Origin: Bacteroidales bacterium UBA1192
Lineage (GTDB): Bacteria > Bacteroidota > Bacteroidia > Bacteroidales > Bacteroidaceae
Length of the DNA: 47,884 nucleotides
Assembly (NCBI GenBank): GCA_002310175.1
Contig: DBYG01000060.1
Span: 34,403 to 82,286, forward strand
Direction: 5' to 3'
Shown: positions 8,169-16,959 of the stretch, piece by piece
Layout: each line of letters begins with the position of its first letter
Numbering within the stretch: position 1 is the stretch's first letter
Position numbers and translations under genes: made by a program
The notes under the pieces: generated by a model
Seen by the model: only the letters and a program-made list of their open reading frames with translations
Database searches by the model: none
What the model was told of the DNA's origin: nothing

Positions 8169-9823
8169 ACAATATGAAGAGATATAGTGTTTCTGCACTG
8201 CTATCAATAGCTTGTGCCATGACTGTTCAGGCCCAGACCAACAATGAACTGCCTTCCAGATCCATGACCGTAGAGGGTGATTATAATCCGGTATTCACAG
8301 AGGCAGCGAAGATCATGCCTTCTCCCAGGAAGGAGGAAGAAACAAAGGAGAGTGTACAGGTTAGTTATCTGACATTTGCCAATCCTTATAATCAGAGGAT
8401 ACGTCAGCAGATGAATGTTTTCGGATTTGGAACTGATGATATAGATGCAAAAAGAATAATCGGTCTGGCACGTATAGGATATGGTTTCCGTAACATCAGT
8501 GACGGCATTATGGATTTTGGATGGAAAATTACAGACAAGGATTTTTTAAAATTATCAGGCACTCTGGACGGATGGAAATCAAAACCGGACAAGAGCTGGA
8601 GGTCGGATATGTTCAACAGTAATATCTCGGTTGGATATACTCACCAGTTCCGTTTGTTTGAAGCTTCCGTCAAGGCCGGTTACGGTTATTCACGTTACAA
8701 CTATATGCCTGGCAGCCTGATGGATTCGATAAAACTTGCAGCAAGCAACCTTTTCATGGATGTCAGACAAGGGGAAATGTCAGGTTATATCCGTACTAAT
8801 CCCGAAAACGATGTGAGTTTCTATCTCAGCGGTTCCGGAGAATGGATGATAAGGGATGGACTGATTGTAAATGGAACCAATAGGAACAATAAAGAGGGTT
8901 TGGTCAGGATTGGTGCCGGATTCAACAAGAGGCTGGACAAGGGGAGTCTTACGTTGGACTACAAACAAAAAACGGCCGTTTACAGTTGGTACTCCATGAA
9001 TAATGGTTCTAAATACACGAACTTCACCACTTTCACAGTTACGCCTGTATGGCATTATTTCAAAGGTGATTGGGAAACCGACCTTGGATTTAATCTTGAT
9101 CTGAGGACAGGTGCCGGGGACCTTTTCCATGCGTCTCCTTCAGCCAGAGTTTCATATAGCTTGACAGATAAATTCAAGATACTTGGTAGCATAACGGGCG
9201 GACTTGAAGAGTATGACATGCGCAAGCTTTCTGTTATATCTCCCTATTGGTCTGAGCAGGAATGCATACGTGACGGATATACAACTTTCAATGCTTTGGC
9301 TGGAGTCAGTTATTCCGAGCCATCTGCTTTCTCTTCGTTTTTGGGGGTAGGCTACAGACATACTGTTGATGAAGTTTTCCAAGTGGCTTATGACTCTTTA
9401 CTCATAACATCGGTCTTGAAACAGCAGGATGCTAAGGTCCTTTACGTAAAGGGAGCTTTGGACTGGATGTATCTTGAGAAGGCTCAGTTCAAATTGGATT
9501 TCATCTATAATAACTACCTGGGCTCATACTTAGGTCATAAGATGGAACTGAAGCCTGCCATTGATGTTACTTTTTTTGGCAAGTATGACATTATGAAGGG
9601 GTTGGACGCCATGGTAACTTATAGACTCATGGGTTTTCACCGGGTGTCCGGTGAAGCAATGCCCGTTGTTAATGACCTCTCCCTGACGGCAAACTATGAC
9701 TGGAACAGGAATGTTTCATTTTATTCAACAGTAAAGCACATGCTCGGAGGCAATTTCTACTATTATGCCGGATACAGGGCATTGAAACCATCCATTTTGG
9801 TTGGAGTGACGTGTAGATTCTGA
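8165..9823 (+). CDS. Outer-membrane beta-barrel-like protein, function unknown
   Basis: This 552-residue protein begins with a signal peptide (MNNMKRYSVSALLSIACAM, cleavage near VQAQ). A short conserved-looking segment SMTVEGDYNPVF follows. The remainder alternates aromatic and polar residues typical of outer-membrane strands, such as FRLFEASVKAGYGYSRYNY and SLTLDYKQKTAVYSWYS. It ends in F (GVTCRF), the usual terminal aromatic residue of Bam-inserted barrels. There is no TonB plug domain, so it is not a SusC-type receptor. The ATG overlaps the TPR gene stop as ATGA, which implies coupled translation; the internal ATG at 8174 is an alternative start. The partner TPR protein may help assembly or transport. 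I cannot name a substrate. Confidence 0.75.
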   Translation: MNNMKRYSVSALLSIACAMTVQAQTNNELPSRSMTVEGDYNPVFTEAAKIMPSPRKEEETKESVQVSYLTFANPYNQRIRQQMNVFGFGTDDIDAKRIIGLARIGYGFRNISDGIMDFGWKITDKDFLKLSGTLDGWKSKPDKSWRSDMFNSNISVGYTHQFRLFEASVKAGYGYSRYNYMPGSLMDSIKLAASNLFMDVRQGEMSGYIRTNPENDVSFYLSGSGEWMIRDGLIVNGTNRNNKEGLVRIGAGFNKRLDKGSLTLDYKQKTAVYSWYSMNNGSKYTNFTTFTVTPVWHYFKGDWETDLGFNLDLRTGAGDLFHASPSARVSYSLTDKFKILGSITGGLEEYDMRKLSVISPYWSEQECIRDGYTTFNALAGVSYSEPSAFSSFLGVGYRHTVDEVFQVAYDSLLITSVLKQQDAKVLYVKGALDWMYLEKAQFKLDFIYNNYLGSYLGHKMELKPAIDVTFFGKYDIMKGLDAMVTYRLMGFHRVSGEAMPVVNDLSLTANYDWNRNVSFYSTVKHMLGGNFYYYAGYRALKPSILVGVTCRF

Positions 9824-9848
9824 ATTTTTATTAATATTATTAATAAGG

Positions 9849-9884
9849 TGGACGGACGGATTTTTTTCTGTCCGTCCATTGTTT
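9849..9884 (+). terminator. Hairpin terminator-like structure after the barrel gene
   Basis: TGGACGGAC (9849-9857) pairs perfectly with GTCCGTCCA (9870-9878) around a 12-base loop. The following tract is only TTGTTT, so as an intrinsic terminator it is moderate. It separates the TPR/barrel operon from topA. Confidence 0.6.
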
Positions 9885-9912
9885 CAGTATTACATTTTTT
9901 GTTCTACTTTTG
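9882..9912 (+). promoter_or_regulatory. Likely promoter of topA
   Basis: TACTTTTG at 9905-9912 is a perfect -7 TAnnTTTG element. The -33 position 19 bases upstream reads TTTC (9882-9885), one base off the consensus. The topA ATG is 42 bases downstream. Confidence 0.6.
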
Positions 9913-9954
9913 TGCCGCACCGAAAGGTGTGATGTTTTTTAGTTGATTGACAAA

Positions 9955-12297
9955 ATGCAGAAAAATCTAGTAATTGTTGAGTCGCCTGCAAAAGCGAAAA
10001 CCATTGAGAAGTTCTTAGGGCCTGATTTTAAGGTAATGTCAAGTTACGGCCATATCTGTGACCTTAAGAAAAAGGACCTGAGTATCGATATTGACACGTT
10101 TGAACCCATATATGAAATCCCCTCGGACAAGAAGAGGATAGTGAACGAACTAAAAGAAGCTGCCGGAAAAGCTTCCATGGTTTGGCTGGCTTCCGATGAG
10201 GACCGTGAGGGAGAGGCGATAAGTTGGCATTTGTTTGACACTCTTGGACTGAAACCTGAGAAGACCAAGAGAATAGTTTTTCATGAGATCACCAAAAGTG
10301 CCATACTTCACGCAATAGATAATCCCCGTGATATTGACATAAATCTCGTTTATGCACAACAGGCACGCCGCGTGCTTGACAGGATTGTAGGTTTCAAGTT
10401 GTCTCCGGTGCTTTGGCGCAAGGTCAAGCCTTCGCTTTCTGCAGGCAGGGTACAGTCTGTGGCCGTAAGGCTTATCGTGGAAAGGGAAAGAGAAATAAAG
10501 GACTTTATTCCCGAAGCCTTTTATAAGGTGATAGCGCTATTCAAGGTGTGTGATTCTGATGGCTCCATGCAGGATGTCCGTGCCGATTACAGCGAACGTT
10601 TCAGAAGCAAGGATGAGGCTGAAGCATTCCTTGAGAAATGCAAAAAAGCAAAATTCACGGTCAGTGACATATCGAAGAAACCTCTAAAAAAGCAGCCGGC
10701 TCCACCTTTTACGACATCAACCATGCAGCAGGAGGCGATGCGTAAGTTCGGCTTTACGGTCATCCAGACCATGATGCTTGCACAGCGCCTTTATGAATCG
10801 GGAAAGATTACTTACATGCGTACTGACTCGGTTAATTTATCAACCTTATGTATAGATTCGTGTCGGAATGAGATAGCGGAGACTATGGGTGAAGAGTATA
10901 TAAAGAGCCGTCAGTTCACCCAAAAGGCAAAAGGAGCGCAGGAAGCCCATGAGGCCATTCGCCCCACTTATATGCAGAACCATGTTATCGAGGGGTCGGC
11001 TCCTGAGAAGAAACTGTATGAACTGATTTGGAAACGTACGATAGCATCCCAAATGTCCGATGCCGATATAGAAAAGACCACGGTGACTATTTCATCGCCT
11101 TCCATAGACGGTGATTTCACAGTTTCCGGTGAGATGGTGAAGTTTGACGGTTTCCTCAAGGTATATCGTGAAACCCGCGATGATGATGCTTCCGAGATGA
11201 CTGATTCCCATAGCCTGCCTGGTTTTACTAAGGGAAGTAATCTGTCTTTCGACCAGGTTATGGCAGTTGAGAGATTCACGCAGCACCCTCAGAGATATAA
11301 TGAGGCTGCGCTCGTGCATAAGCTTGAAGAACTTGGGATAGGACGTCCTTCAACGTATGCTCCTACCATAGGAACCATTCAGCAACGTGAATATGTGCTT
11401 CGTGAAGATATCCAGGGACAGACCAGGACCAGTAACATGCTTCGCCTGGAAAAGGGGAAAATAACAGAGCAGGACATAGTGGAGAACTGGGGATCAGAGA
11501 AAGCCAAACTCAGACCTACTGACATTGGAATTGTAGTCAATGATTTTCTTATGGAATACTTTCCTGATATCCTTAACTACAATTTTACCGCCCAAGTTGA
11601 AAAGGAGTTCGACGAGATTGCTGATGGAGACAAACAATGGAAGAGTGTAATCAGTGATTTCTACGACAAGTTCAGTCCGTCAGTCGACAATGCCATATCG
11701 ATTAAGAACGAACATAAGGTTGGAGAACGTATATTGGGAAATGATCCGATATCCGGTAAACCTGTTTCAGCCAAAATAGGCCGGTACGGTCCTGTCGTTC
11801 AGATAGGAAGTGCCGATGATGAAGAGAAACCCAGGTTTGCACAACTCAATAAAGACCAGACATTGGAGACTATAACACTCGAACAGGCTCTCAATCTGTT
11901 CCGCCTGCCCCGTACCTTGGGAGAGTATGAAGGTTCGGAGGTGATTGTAAGCACCGGAAGGTTTGGCCCATATGTCCGTCATGGCAGCTTCTATGTGTCT
12001 ATTTCCGGTGATATCAATCCGTTGACCATTACTCTTGAAGATGCTGTTGAGCTTATCAGGAACAAACATGAGGCAGAGTCCAAGAAAGTCCTGAAATCCT
12101 TTGCAGAAGACCCTGACCTGGAAATTCTGAACGGTCGTTACGGAGCGTATATATCATATCAGGGAAGCAATTACAAGATATCCCGTTCAATGGAACCGTC
12201 TGCCCTTACGATAGAGGAATGCAGGGAGATTATCAGGAAACAGATAGCCAAGACAGGTTCCGCTCCCAAACGTCGCATTTTCAAGACAAAAAAATGA
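9955..12297 (+). CDS. topA: DNA topoisomerase I
   Basis: This is a 780-residue type IA topoisomerase that relaxes negatively supercoiled DNA. The N-terminal Toprim domain opens with LVIVESPAKAKTIEKFLG and has the DEDREGEA metal site. The active-site tyrosine is Y287 in KITYMRTDSV. QQEAMRKFGF and GIGRPSTYAPTI are further family signatures. The C-terminus lacks the Cys4 zinc fingers of the E. coli enzyme. It instead carries several repeats of the type GRYGPVVQ, GRFGPYVRHG and GRYGAYISY, then a basic tail. The start is the ATG at 9955; a TTG 12 bases upstream is in frame but less likely. The stop overlaps the aroK start by four bases (ATGA), so topA, aroK and argB form one operon. Confidence 0.97.
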   Translation: MQKNLVIVESPAKAKTIEKFLGPDFKVMSSYGHICDLKKKDLSIDIDTFEPIYEIPSDKKRIVNELKEAAGKASMVWLASDEDREGEAISWHLFDTLGLKPEKTKRIVFHEITKSAILHAIDNPRDIDINLVYAQQARRVLDRIVGFKLSPVLWRKVKPSLSAGRVQSVAVRLIVEREREIKDFIPEAFYKVIALFKVCDSDGSMQDVRADYSERFRSKDEAEAFLEKCKKAKFTVSDISKKPLKKQPAPPFTTSTMQQEAMRKFGFTVIQTMMLAQRLYESGKITYMRTDSVNLSTLCIDSCRNEIAETMGEEYIKSRQFTQKAKGAQEAHEAIRPTYMQNHVIEGSAPEKKLYELIWKRTIASQMSDADIEKTTVTISSPSIDGDFTVSGEMVKFDGFLKVYRETRDDDASEMTDSHSLPGFTKGSNLSFDQVMAVERFTQHPQRYNEAALVHKLEELGIGRPSTYAPTIGTIQQREYVLREDIQGQTRTSNMLRLEKGKITEQDIVENWGSEKAKLRPTDIGIVVNDFLMEYFPDILNYNFTAQVEKEFDEIADGDKQWKSVISDFYDKFSPSVDNAISIKNEHKVGERILGNDPISGKPVSAKIGRYGPVVQIGSADDEEKPRFAQLNKDQTLETITLEQALNLFRLPRTLGEYEGSEVIVSTGRFGPYVRHGSFYVSISGDINPLTITLEDAVELIRNKHEAESKKVLKSFAEDPDLEILNGRYGAYISYQGSNYKISRSMEPSALTIEECREIIRKQIAKTGSAPKRRIFKTKK

Positions 12298-12830
12298 TAA
12301 GGGTATTCCTTATGGGATTTATGGGGGCCGGTAAGACTACCCTTGGAAAGGCTTTGGCTGACCATCTTGGAGTCACGTTCCACGACTTGGACCAGTATAT
12401 AGAGCGCAGATATATGATGAGTGTGACCAATCTGTTTGCAAAGTACGGAGAACAGGGCTTCCGAAGTATTGAGAGTCGTCTTTTGCGTGAGGTGGGAGAG
12501 TTTGAGGACGTGGTTGTATCATGCGGGGGCTCCACCCCGCTTATAGGTGATAACATGGACTATATGCTCCGACAGGGGCAGACGGTATATCTCAAGTGTA
12601 ATATTGAAACATTGGTTCGTAGGCTTAAGGTGGCCCGCTCCAAGCGACCGCTGATTGCCTCCATGAGCGATGAACAGTTGTACCCATACGTTGAATCAGA
12701 GACTGCCAGGCGGGAGCCCGGTTATCTGAGAGCTGAATACACCTGTCCTGGAGACCGCCTTGAAACCAGAGATCAGATATCCGAAACGGTTAGTTATATT
12801 GAGAGTCTTCTTAATCTGAAGAATAGTTGA
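12294..12830 (+). CDS. aroK: Shikimate kinase
   Basis: This 178-residue P-loop kinase phosphorylates shikimate at the 3-hydroxyl in aromatic amino-acid synthesis. Walker A is GFMGAGKTT. The shikimate-binding residues are in DLDQYIE and FRSIESR, the lid carries KRPL, and the adenine-binding region has ARREPGYLRAEY. The usual GGG of the substrate loop reads C77-G78-G79-S80 (SCGGSTP), so the third glycine is replaced by serine. The start is set by the ATGA overlap with topA. A longer frame upstream exists but lies inside topA. The stop is six bases before argB. Confidence 0.93.
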   Translation: MIRVFLMGFMGAGKTTLGKALADHLGVTFHDLDQYIERRYMMSVTNLFAKYGEQGFRSIESRLLREVGEFEDVVVSCGGSTPLIGDNMDYMLRQGQTVYLKCNIETLVRRLKVARSKRPLIASMSDEQLYPYVESETARREPGYLRAEYTCPGDRLETRDQISETVSYIESLLNLKNS

Positions 12831-12836
12831 AAGAAC

Positions 12837-13610
12837 ATGAAGCAGTCATTGGTCATAGTTAAGGTGGGTGGCAAGATAGTTGAAGAGTCCGATACTCTTG
12901 AACAGTTGTTGGATGATTTCAATGCTATCCCCGGCAACAAGCTTTTGGTCCATGGCGGAGGTCGTTCGGCTACTGCTTTAGCTGAAAAGCTTGGAATAGA
13001 AAGTCATATGGTTGACGGACGAAGAATTACCGATGCAGCCATGCTTGATGTTGTCACTATGGTTTACGGAGGTTTGGTCAACAAGAAGATTGTTGCCAGT
13101 CTCCAGGCGCGTGGCGTTAATGCGATAGGTCTTACCGGTACGGACTGTAACGTGATGATGTCGGATATTCGCCCTGTCAAAGATATTGATTATGGTTTTG
13201 TGGGTGATGTCAAGGCTGTCAATTCAGGTTTTCTTTCATCGTTGATTAATCAGGGGATAATACCTGTATTGGCCCCGCTTACTCATGATGGGAAGGGGCA
13301 ACTGCTCAATACAAATGCCGATACCATTGCCAGTGAGGCAGCCAAGGCACTGGCGTCGATGTTCAAGGTTACTCTTATCTATTGCTTTGAGAAGCCGGGC
13401 GTGCTGCTGCATGAGGATGATGACAACAGCGTGATTCCTTACATATCATATTATGATTTTCCGCGCCTGGTTCAGGACGGAACAATTAGCGGCGGAATGA
13501 TTCCCAAAGTTCAGAACGCCTTCAATGCGCTACAAGCGGGGGTGTCATCGGTCCTGATCACCAAGGCCGAGTCACTGGACAAGCTTACAGGTACTACTAT
13601 CGCCCTCTGA
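12837..13610 (+). CDS. argB: Acetylglutamate kinase family (N-acyl-glutamate kinase)
   Basis: This 257-residue amino-acid kinase catalyses the second step of arginine synthesis, phosphorylation of N-acylglutamate. Family marks are VKVGGKIVE near the start, VHGGGRSATALAEKLG, NTNADTIASEAAKAL for nucleotide and substrate binding, and SGGMIPKVQNAFNAL near the C-terminus. Some Bacteroidota, such as Bacteroides fragilis, make arginine through succinylated rather than acetylated intermediates, so the natural substrate may be N-succinylglutamate. Sequence alone does not decide this. It is the last gene of the topA-aroK-argB run and meets the next gene tail to tail with only seven bases between. Confidence 0.93.
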   Translation: MKQSLVIVKVGGKIVEESDTLEQLLDDFNAIPGNKLLVHGGGRSATALAEKLGIESHMVDGRRITDAAMLDVVTMVYGGLVNKKIVASLQARGVNAIGLTGTDCNVMMSDIRPVKDIDYGFVGDVKAVNSGFLSSLINQGIIPVLAPLTHDGKGQLLNTNADTIASEAAKALASMFKVTLIYCFEKPGVLLHEDDDNSVIPYISYYDFPRLVQDGTISGGMIPKVQNAFNALQAGVSSVLITKAESLDKLTGTTIAL

Positions 13611-13617
13611 AAGCTGA

Positions 13618-14460
13618 TTAAATACTATAGTCGTTTTCCTGGACTGGGGTATCCTGGCTGATAGCCTGGACGGGTTCTGCTGTGGCTTTCCTTTGAAGTT
13701 CCTTCTCGGTTTTGAGCTTGGCGTAGTATCTTAATATCCAGATACATGATACTGCCGAAACCAGGACAAGTGCTATCAGCACCACTATTCCTAAAGTGCT
13801 TTCCAGTTTTAGCTGGCTTTCATAGCCAATACTCATCAGTATGAATGATACGGTGTTGTTGATGATATGAATGCATATGGGAACGAGCAGGCTTTTTGTC
13901 TTACAGTAAACCCAGCCCAAAAAGATACCGGCCGGCATTGCGAACACCACCTGTATCGGATTGAGATGTATGATGGCGAAGAGTGCCGATGATATTATGA
14001 TGCCCCACCACATACTCTTGGTGGCTTTGGCTATCTCTTTGAGTATGACACGCCGCATTATCATCTCCTCCATGACCGGACCTATTATGCATACGCCCAG
14101 AAATCCGGAGATTGTCCCGGCTAATGCCTGGAACTGCTCTTCCAGTTTGTTGGGGATCTCAAATGCCGATGAAAGGAGCTCAACGGCATACATACCGCTC
14201 AGAGCAAAGACGATGGATATGAGCAGCACATCGGCGGGTACTTTCTTGAACAGCTCTTTGAAACGGCAGTATTTCAGTAACAGAAGCAGAATGATTGTCA
14301 GAAGGTCCGATATCAGAAGTGCCATTCCCAGAGTGGAGTTGACGGCCGTTTTGATATCCATACCCTGCATTACGCCGGCAATCACGAATATGGTTGAAAC
14401 AACAATCTGAGAGGCAAGGAATATGCCTATCGATATGAGTGTTTTTTTAATTTTTTCCAT
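13618..14460 (-). CDS. CPBP-family intramembrane metalloprotease
   Basis: This 280-residue membrane protein has about seven or eight hydrophobic segments and the CPBP (Abi/CAAX-protease-like) signatures in order. These are the motif-1 glutamates in VMEEMIMRRVIL, the motif-2 HLNPIQVVFAMPAGIFLGWV, and the motif-3 ICIHIINNTVSF. Members are intramembrane proteases or protective proteins, and some serve bacteriocin immunity; the substrate here is unknown. It lies one base downstream of ribF on the same strand and is probably co-transcribed with it. The last 40 residues are a polar cytoplasmic tail. Confidence 0.88.
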   Translation of the reverse strand: MEKIKKTLISIGIFLASQIVVSTIFVIAGVMQGMDIKTAVNSTLGMALLISDLLTIILLLLLKYCRFKELFKKVPADVLLISIVFALSGMYAVELLSSAFEIPNKLEEQFQALAGTISGFLGVCIIGPVMEEMIMRRVILKEIAKATKSMWWGIIISSALFAIIHLNPIQVVFAMPAGIFLGWVYCKTKSLLVPICIHIINNTVSFILMSIGYESQLKLESTLGIVVLIALVLVSAVSCIWILRYYAKLKTEKELQRKATAEPVQAISQDTPVQENDYSI

Positions 14461-14461
14461 T

Positions 14462-15376
14462 TTATCTGATGTTTACTGTTTGTCTTACTTTGTTGCGGTC
14501 AGCCTCCAGCTGGGCTGCCAGCTGCTGCGGTGATGAGAATCTCTTTTCGGGACGCAGGAAGTCCACGAATTCCAGCTTTAGCTCATGGAAGTATATATCG
14601 CGGTCAAATCCAAGCAGGTGGGCTTCGATGGTACGGGCCGTACCCTGGAACGTGGGTCGGAACCCTATGTTGAGCATTGCGGGCCAGGTCTCACCATCTA
14701 CTGTAGCCAGTGCCGAGTAGACTCCGTCGGCCGGAATCTGCATGAACTCGCAGTACGGGCCCAGGTTTGCCGTGGGGAATCCCATCTTGCGGCCGTTCTG
14801 AAGGCCGTGGATCACAGTCCCGCTGATTGTGTATCGGTAACCCAGCATATCGTTAGCCGCCTTTACGTTTCCGGCCACCAGCTCACGTCGGATACGGGAA
14901 CTGCTGACAGGAGAGCCTTCATACAGGTATGCATCGGCTGGGATTATATCCATTCCTATCTTAAGGCCTATGTGCCGGTAATCATCTGTGGTCAGGCTTG
15001 TATCATGCCCGAAATGGTGGTCATGTCCTACAAGCAGAGTGCTTACACCCAGTTTCTTTTGCAGAAAGTCTGTCATGAAACTCTCGGCGTCCATGGCGGC
15101 CAGCGATGTTGTGAAATGCAGCGGAAAACAGTAATCAATGCCGGTCTGCACCAGCATACGCATCTTATCATCAGGGGTTGAGAGCAGACGCGGACGGTAA
15201 TCAGACTGAAGTATCTGTCGCGGATGCTCCGGGAAAGTAATGGCCATGCTTTTGAGACCGCGTTCATTGGCTGCAGCCAAGAGCGCTTTCAGCAGATGCA
15301 CGTGCCCCAGATGGACTCCGTCAAAGAATCCTATAGTGGCAGCGTATCTGTTGTTGTCAGGAACGGGTATGGTCAT
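14462..15376 (-). CDS. ribF: Bifunctional riboflavin kinase / FAD synthetase
   Basis: This 304-residue protein makes FMN and FAD from riboflavin. The N-terminal FAD synthetase domain (about 1-170) has ATIGFFDGVHLGH, LLVGHDHHFGH and SSSRIRREL. The C-terminal riboflavin kinase domain (about 180-300) has GTVIHGLQNGRKMGFPTANL, the family flavokinase signature, then ALLNIGFRPTF-like and IEAHLLGFDRDIY segments. The length is normal. The start is the ATG at 15374-15376, about 30 bases downstream of a good -7 element. The short N-terminal segment before ATIGFFDGVH supports this start. Confidence 0.95.
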   Translation of the reverse strand: MTIPVPDNNRYAATIGFFDGVHLGHVHLLKALLAAANERGLKSMAITFPEHPRQILQSDYRPRLLSTPDDKMRMLVQTGIDYCFPLHFTTSLAAMDAESFMTDFLQKKLGVSTLLVGHDHHFGHDTSLTTDDYRHIGLKIGMDIIPADAYLYEGSPVSSSRIRRELVAGNVKAANDMLGYRYTISGTVIHGLQNGRKMGFPTANLGPYCEFMQIPADGVYSALATVDGETWPAMLNIGFRPTFQGTARTIEAHLLGFDRDIYFHELKLEFVDFLRPEKRFSSPQQLAAQLEADRNKVRQTVNIR

Positions 15377-15405
15377 TATATGCCTGATGAGTTGTTTTCA
15401 GAATG

Positions 15406-15413
15406 CAAAATTA
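15406..15413 (-). promoter_or_regulatory. -7 promoter element of ribF
   Basis: Read on the minus strand these bases are TAATTTTG, a perfect TAnnTTTG element. The ribF ATG is about 30 bases downstream. The matching -33 element is weak, so only the -7 box is marked. It lies back to back with the tRNA promoter on the other strand. Confidence 0.5.
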
Positions 15414-15453
15414 GTGAAGATACGTGGGGTAAAGGAATTTTTTGCCTCAAAAC

Positions 15454-15484
15454 TTTGTAAATTCAGGTTAATGGAGTACTTTTG
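15454..15484 (+). promoter_or_regulatory. Promoter of the tRNA gene
   Basis: TTTG at 15454-15457 and TACTTTTG at 15477-15484 are separated by exactly 19 bases. Both match the Bacteroidota consensus perfectly. The tRNA starts 43 bases after the -7 element. Confidence 0.8.
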
Positions 15485-15527
15485 CAGCGGAAAGATGATG
15501 TCGGTTATGACCGATTATTCTTTCAAT

Positions 15528-15601
15528 GGGCTTTTAGCTCAGTTGGTTAGAGCAACAGACTCATAATCTGGAGGTCCTAGGTTCAAGCCCTAGATGGCCC
15601 A
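15528..15601 (+). tRNA. tRNA with CAT anticodon (tRNA-Met, or tRNA-Ile2)
   Basis: This is a 74-base cloverleaf. The acceptor arm GGGCTTT pairs with ATGGCCC apart from one T-T and one G-T pair. The D arm is GCTC...GAGC, the anticodon stem CAGA/TCTG encloses the loop CTCATAA, and the T arm is CTAGG-TTCAAGC-CCTAG. The discriminator base is A, and CCA is not encoded. The anticodon CAT fits elongator tRNA-Met; the same anticodon serves the lysidine-modified tRNA-Ile2. An initiator tRNA is unlikely because positions 1 and 72 form a G-C pair. It has its own promoter and terminator. Confidence 0.92.
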
Positions 15602-15603
15602 CA

Positions 15604-15631
15604 AACCATTCTGAACGGAATGGTTTTTTTT
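15604..15631 (+). terminator. Intrinsic terminator of the tRNA gene
   Basis: AACCATTC (15604-15611) pairs perfectly with GAATGGTT (15618-15625) around a six-base loop. A run of T follows at once. Confidence 0.88.
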
Positions 15632-15733
15632 ATATCCTTTTCCCGGACTGCCTGATTTTTGACAGTTTGGCAGTATGCTCATATAGGTTGATAAAAAAAG
15701 CATTCGTGATTGGGAAGGATGCTCTTAATTTTG

Positions 15734-15741
15734 TATCTTCG
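15734..15741 (+). promoter_or_regulatory. -7 promoter element of the GNAT-like gene
   Basis: TATCTTCG is one base off TAnnTTTG and identical to the -7 box at 3461-3468. A TTGG lies about 20 bases upstream as a weak -33 element. The ATG is 24 bases downstream. Confidence 0.5.
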
Positions 15742-15765
15742 CTGAATTGAATTTCAGTGGAGATA

Positions 15766-16908
15766 ATGTCAGATGAGAATATATCCGTTGTTCCTGTTGT
15801 GACCGCCAGACAGTTGAGGCGTTTCGCAAGGTTCAATGTACAGCTTTACAGAAACAATCCATATTCAGTTCCTGATCTGATAAAGGATACAGGGAATTCC
15901 TTTAAACCGTCAAGAAACGCAGCTTTTGAATTCTGTGACGCCCAACCGTTCATTGCTTTGAAGAGAGGCAAGGTGGTGGGACGTGTGGCTGCCATAATCA
16001 ATCACAAGGCCAATGAGGTTTGGAAAGTTAAGACTGTAAGGTTCGGTTGGATAGATTTCATTGATGATTTAAGGGTATCCACTGCTTTGCTTGATGCTGT
16101 ATCCGCCTGGGGTAAGGAACGGGGTATGGACCGTCTGGAGGGACCTTTCGGTTTCACTGACTTTGACCCTGAAGGAATGCTTACTGAAGGTTTTGACAGG
16201 ATAGGCACAATGGCAACCATTTACAATTATCCCTATTATCCTGAACATATGGAACGTATGGGACTGCAGATTTCGGCAAAATGGGTTGAGCGTCATGTCC
16301 CGAATTATGGAGTCCCTGAAAAGATAGGCCGTCTTACACAGGTCGTGCTTGACCGTTACAACCTTCATGTAGCCAGGTTTGAGCGAAGCAAGAACGCTGA
16401 GGCCAGGATATATGCCCGCAAGCTGTTTCATCTGGTGAATGAGTCTTTTGCTCCGCTCTACGGATACTCTGCATTCTCCGATAAGCAGATTGAGGATTTC
16501 AGCCGCCGTTATGTGCCGTTGCTGGACAAGCGTCTGGCGGTATTCGTGCTTGACAAGGATGATAACATGGTGGCCGGTACACTGGCTATGTTCTCAATAG
16601 CGCGGGCTCTGCAGAAAGCCAGGGGTCGCCTGTTCCCGCTGGGGTGGTGGTATATACTCAAGGCCCTCAAGTGGAAGCATCCGTCAACTCTTGAGATGCT
16701 TTTTGTAGCTGTCAAGCCTGAGTATCAGAACAAGGGTGTGAGTGCGGTTCCCTTTGCCCTGCTTACGCAATCTTCTTTTGATCTGGGAATTAAAATGGGA
16801 GAGTCGAATCCTGAATTGGAAACCAATACGAAGGTGCAGTCTCATTGGGCATATTTCAAAGATGTAGAGATAGTCCGTCACAGGGCTGTGTACTATAAGA
16901 CTATATGA
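15766..16908 (+). CDS. GNAT-like N-acetyltransferase fold protein, conserved, function unknown
   Basis: This is a 380-residue soluble protein with no signal peptide. The C-terminal third resembles a GNAT acyltransferase: AVFVLDKDDNMVAGTLAMFS, then LEMLFVAVKPEYQNKGVSAV, where the QNKGV region stands in for the acyl-CoA loop Q/R-x-x-G-x-G/A. The N-terminal part contains FIALKRGKVVGRVAAIINH and EGPFGFTDFDPEGMLTEGF, which look like a second, diverged GNAT half. I believe similar proteins are common in Bacteroidales, but no substrate can be named. ATG at 15766 is preferred over the in-frame GTG nine bases upstream. It stands alone between the tRNA and parE. Confidence 0.75.
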   Translation: MSDENISVVPVVTARQLRRFARFNVQLYRNNPYSVPDLIKDTGNSFKPSRNAAFEFCDAQPFIALKRGKVVGRVAAIINHKANEVWKVKTVRFGWIDFIDDLRVSTALLDAVSAWGKERGMDRLEGPFGFTDFDPEGMLTEGFDRIGTMATIYNYPYYPEHMERMGLQISAKWVERHVPNYGVPEKIGRLTQVVLDRYNLHVARFERSKNAEARIYARKLFHLVNESFAPLYGYSAFSDKQIEDFSRRYVPLLDKRLAVFVLDKDDNMVAGTLAMFSIARALQKARGRLFPLGWWYILKALKWKHPSTLEMLFVAVKPEYQNKGVSAVPFALLTQSSFDLGIKMGESNPELETNTKVQSHWAYFKDVEIVRHRAVYYKTI

Positions 16909-16959
16909 AGTACTCTGATGTAAGTTCCGATTAATGAAAGAATAACAGCAAAACGAGAT

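Noticed and set aside
8165..9823. SusC/TonB-dependent receptor for the barrel protein
   Set aside because: At 552 residues it is too short, has no plug domain or TonB box, and no SusD gene is adjacent.
15240..15566. Open frame running across the ribF start, the promoter region and into the tRNA
   Set aside because: It overlaps two certain features and its end is the translated tRNA sequence.
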